Shown here: positions 16,501 to 23,970 of the stretch, piece by piece | Numbering within the stretch: the stretch's first letter is position 1 | How the letters are laid out: the number at the start of each line of letters is the position of its first letter | NCBI GenBank assembly: GCA_049276515.1 | Contig: JBASWO010000142.1 | Coordinates: 1-24,443, forward strand | Reading direction: 5' to 3' | Length of the DNA stretch: 24,443 nt | Origin: JAATFY01 sp049276515 | GTDB taxonomy: Bacteria > Pseudomonadota > Alphaproteobacteria > UBA9219 | The notes under the pieces: model-generated | What the model was told of the DNA's origin: nothing | Seen by the model: only the letters and a program-made list of their open reading frames with translations | Database searches by the model: none | Position numbers and translations under genes: made by a program

Positions 16501-16520
16501 ATCCTTGCTTTAGCAAGGAT
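16501..16520 (-). other. Perfect inverted repeat at the tRNA-Val 3' end
   Basis: An 8-bp perfect stem, ATCCTTGC / GCAAGGAT, with a four-base loop begins at the A of the tRNA-Val CCA. No T run follows on the minus strand, so it is not a standard intrinsic terminator. It could be a 3' processing signal or an RNA stabilising hairpin before the 120-aa gene. Confidence 0.5.
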
Positions 16521-16594
16521 GGTAGGCAGTGAGGGTTTCGAACCCCCGACCCTCTCGGTGTAAACGAGATGCTCTACCGCTGAGCTAACTGCCC
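16520..16594 (-). tRNA. tRNA-Val (anticodon UAC)
   Basis: A 75-nt cloverleaf folds on the minus strand. The acceptor is GGGCAGT/ACTGCCT (first pair G-U), the D arm GCTC...GAGC, the anticodon stem TCTCG/CGAGA with loop TTTACAC, and the T arm GGGGG-TTCGAAA-CCCTC. The discriminator is A and the CCA is encoded. Anticodon TAC reads valine codons. An AT-rich TATATAAG lies about 12-20 bases upstream and may be its -10 box, immediately after the HU terminator. Confidence 0.97.
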
Positions 16595-16625
16595 TAAATC
16601 AGGCGCTTATATATCGATATTCGGT

Positions 16626-16661
16626 ATAAAAAGAAAGGGCCAACATGGTTGTTGGCCCTTT
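16626..16661 (-). terminator. Rho-independent terminator of the HU gene
   Basis: An 11-bp perfect stem (16634-16644 with 16651-16661, AAAGGGCCAAC/GTTGGCCCTTT) has a six-base loop. On the minus strand it is followed by CTTTTTATA. It begins 24 bases past the HU stop codon and separates HU from tRNA-Val. Confidence 0.9.
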
Positions 16662-16684
16662 AAAACACTCATTATTGAGGTGAT

Positions 16685-16975
16685 TTACTTATTTACCTCG
16701 TCCTTAAGCTGTTTGCCGGCGCGGAATTTTGGCAAACGTGACGCCTTAATTTGGATAGCTTCGCCCGTGCGAGGGTTACGCCCCTTGGATGCTGCGCGCT
16801 TTGAAACGTAGAAATTGCCAAAACCCACAAGGCGAACTTCTTCACCTTTTTTCAGACTGTTTTCAATTGTTGAAAGACAAGCGTCTATCACCGTTGAAAC
16901 ACAGCTCTTTGATAATTCCATTTTTTGCAAAGCCTTGTTTTCACAGACAGCAGCAATGAATTCATTCTTATTCAC
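16685..16975 (-). CDS. HU-family DNA-binding protein
   Basis: HU is a small dimeric nucleoid protein that bends DNA. The product is 96 aa from the GTG at 16975 (MNKNEFIAAV), the normal HU N-terminus; AGGGAG lies at a suitable distance upstream. A longer frame would add a non-conserved N-terminal extension. The family signature is clear: GFGNFYVSKRAASKGRNPRT (residues 51-70), then GEAIQIKAS, covering the DNA-clasping arms, and a helical C-terminus FRAGKQLKDEV. It sits downstream of lon, as hupB does in many proteobacteria, with its own promoter and terminator. Two or three Cys in the helical N-terminal half (CENKAL, SKSC, DACL) are a little unusual for HU. Confidence 0.95.
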   Translation of the reverse strand: MNKNEFIAAVCENKALQKMELSKSCVSTVIDACLSTIENSLKKGEEVRLVGFGNFYVSKRAASKGRNPRTGEAIQIKASRLPKFRAGKQLKDEVNK

Positions 16976-17045
16976 GGGGGAACTCCCTAAGTTTGAGACT
17001 AGCTTGATTAGACTCATCAAAGAACGAATCCATCAGCCACACTCA

Positions 17046-17075
17046 ACTGTAGGCAGCGTTAAATTGGGACGTCAA
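17046..17075 (-). promoter_or_regulatory. Putative sigma-70 promoter of the HU gene
   Basis: Minus-strand TTGACG (17075-17070) and TACAGT (17051-17046) are separated by 18 bases. They lie about 70 bases before the HU start and downstream of lon. The match is five and four of six bases, so HU is probably transcribed independently of lon. Confidence 0.5.
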
Positions 17076-17117
17076 GCGGCCAAGGCGAAAAAAACCGTGC
17101 ATTTCTGCGGGGTCTAG

Positions 17118-17137
17118 AGCCGTTATGGTTAACGGCT
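17118..17137 (-). other. Hairpin downstream of lon
   Basis: A perfect 8-bp stem, AGCCGTTA/TAACGGCT, with a four-base loop lies ten bases past the lon stop. The next bases on the minus strand are CTAGACCCC, with no T tract. It may protect or help end the lon mRNA but is not a textbook intrinsic terminator. Confidence 0.45.
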
Positions 17138-17146
17138 GGAGGCCGA

Positions 17147-19552
17147 CTAATGACGAACGACGTCGTCACCGCTTGGTTTAGCGTCCTTAGGCTTATCAGC
17201 AGCCATTTCAGCGGCTTCATCCCACTCAATAGGCACAATGGGTTTAACAAGTGCGTATTTCAGAACCTCTTCCACCGTATTCATGAAAAGTATCTTGAGT
17301 CCCTTCTTAACATTGTCGGGTATCTCAGCGAGATCCTTCTCATTTTCTTTTGGAATAAGAACCGTAGTGATGCCGCCACGTAAGGCTGCAAGCAGCTTCT
17401 CTTTAAGACCACCAATAGGCAGAACTCTGCCTCTCAGGGTGATTTCACCGGTCATGGCCACGTCTTTACGGACCTGGATACCTGTAAGTACCGAGACAAT
17501 CGATGTCACCATAGCAACACCAGCGCTTGGGCCGTCTTTAGGTGTAGCGCCTTCAGGAACATGGACGTGAATATCACGCTTGTCGAGCAAAGTAGGCTTG
17601 ATACCAAACGCGATAGCCCTAGCCTTCACATAGCTTTCAGCTGCCTGTACAGATTCACGCATAACATCACCCAATTTACCGGTGATAGTTATCTTGCCCT
17701 TACCAGGCAGAGCGACGGCTTCAATTGACAGCAATTCACCACCAACTTCAGTCCAAGCTAGACCGGTTGTAACGCCTACCAAATCTTCAGGCTCAATTTC
17801 ACCGAAGCGATATTTCTTCACGCCAGCGTACTTCTCAAGATTACGCCGCGTGATGTGAACAGACTTCAAACTCTTCACCAAAATATCTTTAATTGCTTTA
17901 CGAGCAAGATTTGCCATTTCGCGTTCAAGATTACGCACGCCAGCTTCACGCGTGTAGTAACGGATCACATCACGCAAAGCATCATCGGAAATCGAGAACT
18001 CATCTTTCTTAAGACCATGATCCTTAATGGATTTAGGAATAAGATGGCGTTCAGCAATTTCTACTTTTTCATCTTCTGTGTAGCCGGCAAGACGAATGAT
18101 TTCCATGCGGTCTAAAAGAGGTTGCGGCATGCGCAAGCTATTCGCCGTACAGACGAACATGACGTCCGACAAGTCATAATCAACTTCAAGATAGTGATCA
18201 CTGAATGTGCTGTTTTGCTCAGGATCTAAAACTTCAAGCAACGCAGATGATGGATCACCACGCCAATCGGATCCAAGTTTATCAACCTCATCGAGCAAGA
18301 AGAGCGGGTTCGATGACTTCGCCTTTTTCATGCCTTGAATGATTTTCCCTGGCATTGAGCCAATATAGGTGCGGCGATGGCCGCGGATTTCAGCTTCATC
18401 CCGCACGCCGCCTAAAGACATGCGAACAAAGTTACGCCCCGTTGCCTTAGCAATTGATTTGCCAAGAGATGTCTTACCAACACCTGGAGGGCCAACAAGA
18501 CAAAGGATAGGGCCTTTGATCTTATTCTGGCGCTGCTGCACAGCTAAATATTCAAGAATGCGTTCCTTGACCTTCTCCAGGCCATAGTGATCCACATCCA
18601 AAATCTTTTCTGCCTTCTTGATATCACGGCGTGTACGGGTGCGCTCATTCCAAGGAATACCGAGCATCCAATCGAGATAGTTCCTGACAACCGTTGATTC
18701 AGCTGACATAGGACTCATACTGCGGAGCTTTTTGAGCTCGGCCATAGATTTTTCCTTGGCCTCTTTTGACATATTCGTTTTAGTGATGCGGGCCTCTAGC
18801 TCATCTGTTTCGCCGCGACCGTCCTCGCCTTCACCAAGCTCTTTCTGAATAGCCTTCATCTGCTCGTTTAAATAATAATCGCGCTGCGTCTTTTCCATTT
18901 GCTTCTTAACGCGCGTGCGAATTTTCTTTTCAACCTGTAGAACGCCAATCTCGCCTTCCATAAAGCCAAATATTTTCTCAAGACGCTCATTGACGGAAAC
19001 AGTTTCCAAGAGAGACTGCTTATCTGCAATTTTGAGAGCTAAGTGAGATGCTATGGTGTCAGCAAGTTTAGCTGGCTCTTCAATTTGATTTACCGAGACC
19101 ATAACTTCTGGCGGAATTTTCTTATTAAGCTTGATGTACTGATCAAACTGACCAACAACAGCCCGCGCGAGAGCATCAAGCTCAGCCTTGTCGCCCGAAA
19201 ACTCTTCAATCGGTTCTGCGAAAGCCTGGAAGAAGTCAGCATTCTCTGTAAATTTTGAGACTTGGGCGCGATGACCACCCTCAACCAATACCTTGACGGT
19301 TCCATCAGGCAGTTTCAGCAATTGGAGAACCGTACCCACTGTACCCAGCGTGAATAGATCTTCTTTTGTTGGGTCATCTTGAGTTGCGCTTTTTTGTGTA
19401 AGCAATAAAATTTGCTTATCGTCCTGCATGACATCTTCTAAGGCGCGCACTGATTTTTCGCGGCCAACAAAAAGCGGAACGATCATGTGCGGGAAAACAA
19501 CGATATCGCGCAGCGGCAAAACCGGATAAAGAGCGCCACCTGAAGACTGCAT
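17147..19552 (-). CDS. lon: ATP-dependent protease Lon
   Basis: Lon (801 aa) is a cytoplasmic AAA+ serine protease that degrades misfolded and regulatory proteins. The domain order is normal. The N-terminal substrate domain (about 8-205) begins YPVLPLRDIVVFPHMIVPLF, then comes a helical linker. The ATPase has Walker A GPPGVGKT (354-361) and Walker B LFLLDEVDK (about 417-425). The C-terminal protease domain holds catalytic Ser676 (KDGPSAGVAM) and Lys719 (GGLKEKLLAA), 43 residues apart as in E. coli. AAGGA lies eight bases before the ATG. The 3' end adds a short polar tail. A heat-shock-type promoter lies about 100 bases upstream. The position after clpX and before HU is the usual proteobacterial order. 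Confidence 0.99.
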   Translation of the reverse strand: MQSSGGALYPVLPLRDIVVFPHMIVPLFVGREKSVRALEDVMQDDKQILLLTQKSATQDDPTKEDLFTLGTVGTVLQLLKLPDGTVKVLVEGGHRAQVSKFTENADFFQAFAEPIEEFSGDKAELDALARAVVGQFDQYIKLNKKIPPEVMVSVNQIEEPAKLADTIASHLALKIADKQSLLETVSVNERLEKIFGFMEGEIGVLQVEKKIRTRVKKQMEKTQRDYYLNEQMKAIQKELGEGEDGRGETDELEARITKTNMSKEAKEKSMAELKKLRSMSPMSAESTVVRNYLDWMLGIPWNERTRTRRDIKKAEKILDVDHYGLEKVKERILEYLAVQQRQNKIKGPILCLVGPPGVGKTSLGKSIAKATGRNFVRMSLGGVRDEAEIRGHRRTYIGSMPGKIIQGMKKAKSSNPLFLLDEVDKLGSDWRGDPSSALLEVLDPEQNSTFSDHYLEVDYDLSDVMFVCTANSLRMPQPLLDRMEIIRLAGYTEDEKVEIAERHLIPKSIKDHGLKKDEFSISDDALRDVIRYYTREAGVRNLEREMANLARKAIKDILVKSLKSVHITRRNLEKYAGVKKYRFGEIEPEDLVGVTTGLAWTEVGGELLSIEAVALPGKGKITITGKLGDVMRESVQAAESYVKARAIAFGIKPTLLDKRDIHVHVPEGATPKDGPSAGVAMVTSIVSVLTGIQVRKDVAMTGEITLRGRVLPIGGLKEKLLAALRGGITTVLIPKENEKDLAEIPDNVKKGLKILFMNTVEEVLKYALVKPIVPIEWDEAAEMAADKPKDAKPSGDDVVRH

Positions 19553-19655
19553 GAAGGGTTCCTTCTGCCCTGTTGGGCTTGTTTTCGGCTAGGACGAACA
19601 AGATGGGGTGATTCCACCATCTGACCTATAAAAATTCTAGAGCCAGATAGTTAAC

Positions 19656-19683
19656 AGATTGGTACTTTTCTGTCGATTTCAAG
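19656..19683 (-). promoter_or_regulatory. Heat-shock (sigma-32 / RpoH) type promoter of lon
   Basis: On the minus strand CTTGAAA (19683-19677) is followed after 14 bases by CCAATCT (19662-19656). This matches the RpoH consensus CTTGAAA-N11-16-CCCATNT at all but one defined position. It would give a leader of roughly 100 bases before lon. lon is a classical RpoH target, which supports the call. Confidence 0.7.
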
Positions 19684-19689
19684 ATGCAG

Positions 19690-19715
19690 AAAAATGCTGT
19701 GAATACGGCATTTTT
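19690..19715 (-). terminator. Possible weak terminator after clpX
   Basis: An 8-bp AT-rich stem, AAAAATGC/GCATTTTT, with a ten-base loop lies about 50 bases past the clpX stop and its minus-strand 3' arm ends in a T run. The stem is GC-poor, so termination is likely to be partial. It lies just upstream of the lon heat-shock promoter. Confidence 0.4.
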
Positions 19716-19764
19716 GAAACCGCATGCAAAGTTATGCACAGACTTTTATGGTTAAAAGCGAATA

Positions 19765-21036
19765 CTAGGCTTTAGCTGCAGCAGCGGTTTCCCGTTTATC
19801 GCCATGGACCAATAAGGGCTTCGCCTTACCCTCCACAACCTCTCGGCTGATGACGACTTTATCGACATCCTTGCTGCCTGGTAATTCATACATGGTATCT
19901 AAAAGCACAGATTCCATAATGGAGCGTAAACCGCGCGCACCTGTCTTGCGCTGGATAGCTTTTTGAGCAATCGCTTTAAGCGCATCTTCGCTAACTTCCA
20001 ACTCAATATCTTCCATCTCAAAGAGACGTTGGAATTGTTTGACGAGCGCATTTTTTGGACGCGACAGAATATCGATCAAGGCATGCTCATCAAGATCATT
20101 GAGCGTAGCCACGACAGGCAAACGACCGACAAATTCAGGAATGAGGCCGAATTTCAACAAATCTTCGGGCTCGACTTCACGTAAGATTTCGCCAGCACGA
20201 CGCTCATCAGGGCCGCGCACATCAGCGCCAAAGCCGATGGAACTACCACGACCACGTGCCGAAATGATCTTTTCAAGACCAGCAAACGCGCCGCCGCAAA
20301 TGAAAAGGATGTTTGTGGTGTCGACTTGCAAAAATTCCTGCTGCGGATGCTTACGACCACCTTGCGGAGGAACAGAAGCCACAGTGCCTTCCATGATCTT
20401 CAGCAACGCCTGCTGAACGCCCTCACCTGATACGTCACGGGTGATTGAAGGATTGTCTGACTTACGGCTGATTTTATCGATTTCATCGATATAAACGATG
20501 CCGCGTTGCGCGCGCTCGACATTGTAGTCAGACGCCTGCAGTAATTTCAGAATGATATTTTCGACGTCTTCACCAACATAACCTGCTTCGGTCAATGTCG
20601 TGGCATCAGCCATGGTGAAAGGAACGTCAATAATACGGGCTAGCGTCTGAGCCAACAGCGTTTTACCGCAACCCGTCGGGCCCGCTAAAAGAATATTCGA
20701 CTTCGCCAACTCAACATCAGAGTTACGTGCGCCATGAGCTAAGCGCTTATAGTGATTATGAACGGCAACCGACAAAACGCGCTTTGCGTGTTCTTGACCG
20801 ATAACATAATCATCCAAAACGGCCATGATGTCTTTCGGCGTTGGCACGCCATCTTTAGACTTCACAAGCGTTGTTTTGCTTTCTTCACGGATGATATCCA
20901 TGCACAACTCGACGCATTCATCGCATATGAATACGGTCGGACCCGCAATCAGCTTACGCACTTCATGTTGGCTTTTGCCACAGAAGGAGCAGTAGAGCGT
21001 ATTCTTTGAGTCAGTGCTTGGAGTGGACTTGGTCAT
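19765..21036 (-). CDS. clpX: ATP-dependent Clp protease ATP-binding subunit ClpX
   Basis: ClpX (423 aa) is the AAA+ unfoldase that delivers tagged substrates to ClpP. The N-terminal zinc-binding domain has Cys16, 19, 38 and 41 (CSFCGKSQHEVR, CDECVELC). Walker A is GPTGCGKT (119-126), pore loop GYVG is at 152-155, Walker B is VYIDEID (181-187), and RKHPQQEFLQVDT is a well-conserved ClpX stretch. IGFGADV, a ClpP-contact loop of the IGF type, is present near residue 270. AAGGA stands before the ATG. It follows clpP on the same strand after a 62-bp gap without an evident terminator, so clpP-clpX co-transcription is likely. Confidence 0.99.
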   Translation of the reverse strand: MTKSTPSTDSKNTLYCSFCGKSQHEVRKLIAGPTVFICDECVELCMDIIREESKTTLVKSKDGVPTPKDIMAVLDDYVIGQEHAKRVLSVAVHNHYKRLAHGARNSDVELAKSNILLAGPTGCGKTLLAQTLARIIDVPFTMADATTLTEAGYVGEDVENIILKLLQASDYNVERAQRGIVYIDEIDKISRKSDNPSITRDVSGEGVQQALLKIMEGTVASVPPQGGRKHPQQEFLQVDTTNILFICGGAFAGLEKIISARGRGSSIGFGADVRGPDERRAGEILREVEPEDLLKFGLIPEFVGRLPVVATLNDLDEHALIDILSRPKNALVKQFQRLFEMEDIELEVSEDALKAIAQKAIQRKTGARGLRSIMESVLLDTMYELPGSKDVDKVVISREVVEGKAKPLLVHGDKRETAAAAKA

Positions 21037-21098
21037 CGTTTTCCTTAAGTTTAACGGTGCCTAACCTTGATTTTAGGACTCGACTAGTTACTGGATTA

Positions 21099-21743
21099 TT
21101 AAGCTGCTTTCTTATCTGTTTCAGCACCACCAGGACGGCTATACACAACTTCATCAATCAAGCCAAAAGCCTTAGCCTCTTCAGCTGACATGAAATTATC
21201 GCGCTCAACCGCTAATGAAACTTTATCAATGGGTTGGCCGGTGTGCTTAACGTAGATTTCGTTGAGGCGGTGACGCAATTTCAAGATCTCGCGTGCTTGG
21301 ATCTCAATATCGGTAGCCTGACCTTGAGCACCACCTGAGGGTTGATGGATCATAATGCGGCTATTTGGCAATGAATAACGCTTACCCTTAGCGCCCGCCG
21401 TTAACAATAGTGAGCCCATGGAAGCTGCCTGGCCAATACAAACAGTTGAAACAGGTGATTTGAGATATTGCATGGTGTCATAGATGGCGAGACCAGATGT
21501 CACGACACCACCAGGCGAGTTGATATAAAACGAAATTTCTTTGGTTGGATTTTCTGATTCCAAGAACAAGAGCTGAGCACAAACCAGGCTCGAGATATGA
21601 TCATCAACGGGGCCCACCATCATAATGATGCGCTCTTTCAATAGACGCGAGTAGATGTCAAAGGAACGCTCGCCGCGCGCAGTCTGCTCAATAACAATTG
21701 GAACAAGCGCGTTTAAGGTTTCCATAGGATGACGTTCAGACAT
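21099..21743 (-). CDS. clpP: ATP-dependent Clp protease proteolytic subunit ClpP
   Basis: ClpP (214 aa) forms the double-heptamer serine protease chamber that works with ClpX. The catalytic triad is visible: Ser108 in IGQAASMGSLLL, His133 in RIMIHQPSGG and Asp182 in VERDNFMSAEEA. The length is normal, with a short N-terminal propeptide-like lead before VPIVIEQT. CCGGAG nine bases upstream of the ATG is a good ribosome site, and a promoter lies about 35-60 bases upstream. It sits between tig and clpX as in many bacteria. Confidence 0.99.
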   Translation of the reverse strand: MSERHPMETLNALVPIVIEQTARGERSFDIYSRLLKERIIMMVGPVDDHISSLVCAQLLFLESENPTKEISFYINSPGGVVTSGLAIYDTMQYLKSPVSTVCIGQAASMGSLLLTAGAKGKRYSLPNSRIMIHQPSGGAQGQATDIEIQAREILKLRHRLNEIYVKHTGQPIDKVSLAVERDNFMSAEEAKAFGLIDEVVYSRPGGAETDKKAA

Positions 21744-21777
21744 TGACGATAACTCCGGTTGAGGTACTTAGAATATC

Positions 21778-21806
21778 TATATAGGTAAGGTTAGCGGATT
21801 GGACAA
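21778..21806 (-). promoter_or_regulatory. Promoter of clpP, overlapping sigma-70 and sigma-32 signals
   Basis: Minus-strand TTGTCC (21806-21801) and TATATA (21783-21778) are exactly 17 bases apart, a good sigma-70 pair. The same DNA also reads CTTGTCC-N15-CCTATAT, which partly fits the RpoH consensus CTTGAAA-N11-16-CCCATNT. A housekeeping promoter with added heat-shock use is plausible. Confidence 0.6.
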
Positions 21807-21831
21807 GGATAGCAAGAGTGCATGAAAACCC

Positions 21832-21851
21832 CACATGCGCAATCGCATGCG
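21832..21851 (-). terminator. Possible terminator hairpin downstream of tig
   Basis: Minus-strand CGCATGCG-ATTG-CGCATGTG forms an 8-bp stem with one G-U pair and a tetraloop. TTTT comes only after four Gs, so it departs from the ideal. A second short GC stem (CCCTGT/ACAGGG, 21898-21913) lies nearer the tig stop. Together they may end the tig transcript before the clpP promoter. Confidence 0.3.
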
Positions 21852-21928
21852 AAACAATCCGGGGGCTTAGACAGTTGATAAATCGGAAAGAGTTACGCCC
21901 TGTCGAGACAGGGGGTTCAAAAACTCGC

Positions 21929-23260
21929 TTATTCCATTTCCTGCGGCATCTTGATCAAAGCGTCCGCATCGATCTTCTTTTCAGATACCGTGGCTTGCGA
22001 AAGAATATGGTCAACAACCTTTTCTTCAAGCAATGGCGCACGGATATTTTCTAAAGCGCCTTGGGTCTGTGTGTAATACTCAATAACAGCCTTTTCTTGA
22101 CCTGGGAAACGACGCGCTTCTGCCATGAGTGCATTACGCATTTCGCCTGGCTCAACACCAATCTTGTTCTTTTGCGCCACTTCAGCGAGCAAGAGGCCAA
22201 GACGAATACGGCGCTCAGCGATCTCTTGGTATTCTTTCTTAAGCTTGTCGTCGCTCTTCTTTTTGTCTTCTTCGGACAATTCGCCCTTCGCTTTGCTGGC
22301 TTCAATTTGTTTCCAGATGGATTCAAATTCGTTCTTCAGCATGCCTTCAGGGATTTCAAAGTCATGGCCTTCTGCCAGTTTGTCCATCAGTTTACGTTTG
22401 ATGATGGCGCGGCTAATACGATTGTAATCGCTGCCAATATCTTCTTTGACGCGCTCACGCAGTTTTTCCAATGAATCGAAGCCAAGTCCCTTGGCCATTT
22501 CATCATTCATTTCAACTGGCTTTGCCGCGCGCAATTCCTTGACTTCAATCTTAAACTCAGCCTGTTTTCCTGACAATTCTTTGGCGTGGTAATCTTTGGG
22601 GAACGACACTTTAATCGTTTTCTTATCGCCGACTTTGCTGCCAACTAGCTGCTCTTCAAAGTTGTCGATGAAAGACTTTGAGCCCAATTCAAGGCTGTGA
22701 TTTTCGCTCTTCATACCAGGGCGCGCTTCGCCATCGATAGAGCCATCAAAATCAATAACCAAAGTGTCGCCCATTTTTGCGGCACGCTTTTCGGTTACGA
22801 CTTCTGTTTCGCTCATTTGCTTGGCAGCTCTCGTGATGGCCTCATCGATTGTCTTATCATCAACATCAGCAACCAGACGCTCCAGCTTGATTTTGCTGAA
22901 ATCCATAGGTTTGACTTCAGGTAAAACTTCAACAGCGAGCTTAAATTCCAAATCCTTATCTTCTGCAAAGCTAACCAACTCAATCTTGGGCTGGATGGCA
23001 GGACGCAGATTGCGCTCACTCAAGGTTTTTTCTGTGACATCTGATACGGTTTGATCAAGCACTTCAGCGCGAGCGCTGGATCCATAATACTGCTTCAACA
23101 CCTTCATCGGGATCTTGCCAGGACGAAAGCCCGCTAGCTTTGCCGTTTTGCCAATTTCTTCGAGGCGTGTGAGCAAATTCTTTTCGACGTCAGTCTGCGG
23201 CACCTTAACGGTGAATTCGCGCATTAAACCTTTTTTGCTGACTTCTTGTACCTGTGTCAT
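21929..23260 (-). CDS. tig: Trigger factor, ribosome-bound chaperone and prolyl isomerase
   Basis: Trigger factor (443 aa) binds ribosomes at the exit tunnel and folds nascent chains. The N-terminal domain carries the ribosome-docking signature GFRPGKIP (residues 44-51). The central FKBP-like isomerase domain (about 155-240) starts AAKMGDTLVIDFDGSIDGE and contains SFIDNFEEQLVGSKVGDKK. The C-terminal half is long, charged and helical and forms the chaperone arms; it ends within residues DALIKMPQEME. GTAAGGAT lies about nine bases before the ATG. It is 34 bases downstream of tRNA-Leu on the same strand and upstream of clpP. Confidence 0.98.
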   Translation of the reverse strand: MTQVQEVSKKGLMREFTVKVPQTDVEKNLLTRLEEIGKTAKLAGFRPGKIPMKVLKQYYGSSARAEVLDQTVSDVTEKTLSERNLRPAIQPKIELVSFAEDKDLEFKLAVEVLPEVKPMDFSKIKLERLVADVDDKTIDEAITRAAKQMSETEVVTEKRAAKMGDTLVIDFDGSIDGEARPGMKSENHSLELGSKSFIDNFEEQLVGSKVGDKKTIKVSFPKDYHAKELSGKQAEFKIEVKELRAAKPVEMNDEMAKGLGFDSLEKLRERVKEDIGSDYNRISRAIIKRKLMDKLAEGHDFEIPEGMLKNEFESIWKQIEASKAKGELSEEDKKKSDDKLKKEYQEIAERRIRLGLLLAEVAQKNKIGVEPGEMRNALMAEARRFPGQEKAVIEYYTQTQGALENIRAPLLEEKVVDHILSQATVSEKKIDADALIKMPQEME

Positions 23261-23294
23261 CTCGTCGTATCCTTACGTTCGTTTGCCTTATAAA

Positions 23295-23377
23295 TGGTGC
23301 GGGCGGAGGGACTTGAACCCCCACGGTTTCCCGTCAGAACCTAAATCTGATGCGTCTGCCAATTTCGCCACGCCCGC
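23295..23377 (-). tRNA. tRNA-Leu (anticodon UAG)
   Basis: This is an 83-nt class II tRNA on the minus strand. The acceptor stem is GCGGGCG/CGCCCGC, the anticodon stem CAGA/TCTG encloses TTTAGGT with anticodon TAG, the long variable arm is CGG-GAAA-CCG, and the T arm is GGGGG-TTCAAGT-CCCTC. The discriminator is A and the CCA is encoded. It reads CUN leucine codons. It is the first gene of the minus-strand block, 34 bases before tig. Confidence 0.97.
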
Positions 23378-23559
23378 ATAAACCATGGGCCAGCCCCTAT
23401 TGCCAGCCTTAATCGCGCGGTTCTTCTACGCTAAACAAAGAAAATAGCCAAGTTTTTGGTTAAGGCCCTTTTGGAAAGTAAAAAGGGGCTTGGCGAGGGC
23501 ATTTATTTCGTTATAGCCTCTGCCCTTCGAATATTAGGGCCCTATTTTAAGGAGCTATT
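23378..23559. promoter_or_regulatory. Divergent intergenic region between tRNA-Leu and the 110-aa gene
   Basis: This 182-bp gap must drive tRNA-Leu/tig leftwards and the 110-aa gene rightwards. On the plus strand TTGGCG (23490-23495) and TATAGC (23512-23517), 16 bases apart, are a weak promoter candidate. It is flanked by near-inverted arms CGAGGGCA (23494-23501) and TGCCCTTCG (23521-23529), as an operator might be. An imperfect 11-bp inverted repeat (23462-23472 with 23481-23491) lies just upstream. On the minus strand TTGGCT-N17-TAGAAG is a weak candidate for tRNA-Leu. Confidence 0.3.
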
Positions 23560-23892
23560 ATGATTACGAACGTTACAGCCTATAAATGCCTGCATGCCGA
23601 TATCTCTACAGCGCTTCAAGTGGACCGTGGGGCGAGCCCTCTAGCAATCGCAAGACGTATTGGAGCCTCAGCTGAGGATATAAAGGCCTGGAGAACAGAT
23701 AAAACTAAACCACAGTTTCTACCCAAACACCGCGGCTGCGTACATAGCCTCATGATATATGTGTGCGGTATGCCATATGTTTGCACCAAATATTCTATCC
23801 AGCAGCCCGGTAATTTAACCCCCAATAGACAAGCTGTTCAGGGTCGTGGCCCTACTATAGATGAAATCTTAGTTGCTCTAAAAGCAGGCTAA
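23560..23892 (+). CDS. Unknown 110-aa protein with a possible helix-turn-helix
   Basis: This is the first plus-strand gene, and I do not recognise it. AAGGAG six bases before the ATG is an excellent ribosome site, and a strong terminator follows its stop after 35 bases, so it looks like a complete single-gene unit. Residues about 25-50 (SPLAIARRIGASAEDIKAWR) have the spacing of a helix-turn-helix, and basic residues follow. The middle part contains three Cys (CVHSLMIYVCGMPYVC). The C-terminus TIDEILVALKAG is a short helix. A small DNA-binding regulator is possible but unproven. There is no signal peptide. Confidence 0.65.
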   Translation: MITNVTAYKCLHADISTALQVDRGASPLAIARRIGASAEDIKAWRTDKTKPQFLPKHRGCVHSLMIYVCGMPYVCTKYSIQQPGNLTPNRQAVQGRGPTIDEILVALKAG

Positions 23893-23927
23893 TCCTAGCT
23901 AACTGCCTACAAATCGCAATTAATCAC

Positions 23928-23970
23928 CCCTTTACCGAAATGAATTATACATTTCGGTGAGGGGTTTTTT
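23928..23970 (+). terminator. Strong hairpin terminator whose 3' arm holds the next gene's ribosome site
   Basis: A 15-bp stem (23928-23942 with 23950-23964, two G-U pairs) encloses the seven-base loop AATTATA and is followed at once by TTTTTT (23965-23970). This is a textbook plus-strand terminator for the 110-aa gene. The T6 tract touches the ATG at 23971, and GAGGGG at the end of the 3' arm is also the apparent Shine-Dalgarno of the next gene. Confidence 0.85.

Noticed and set aside
19732..19740. DnaA-like box TTATGCACA between clpX and lon
   Set aside because: It differs from consensus at one base and stands alone; there is no cluster of boxes or AT-rich unwinding region to suggest an origin.
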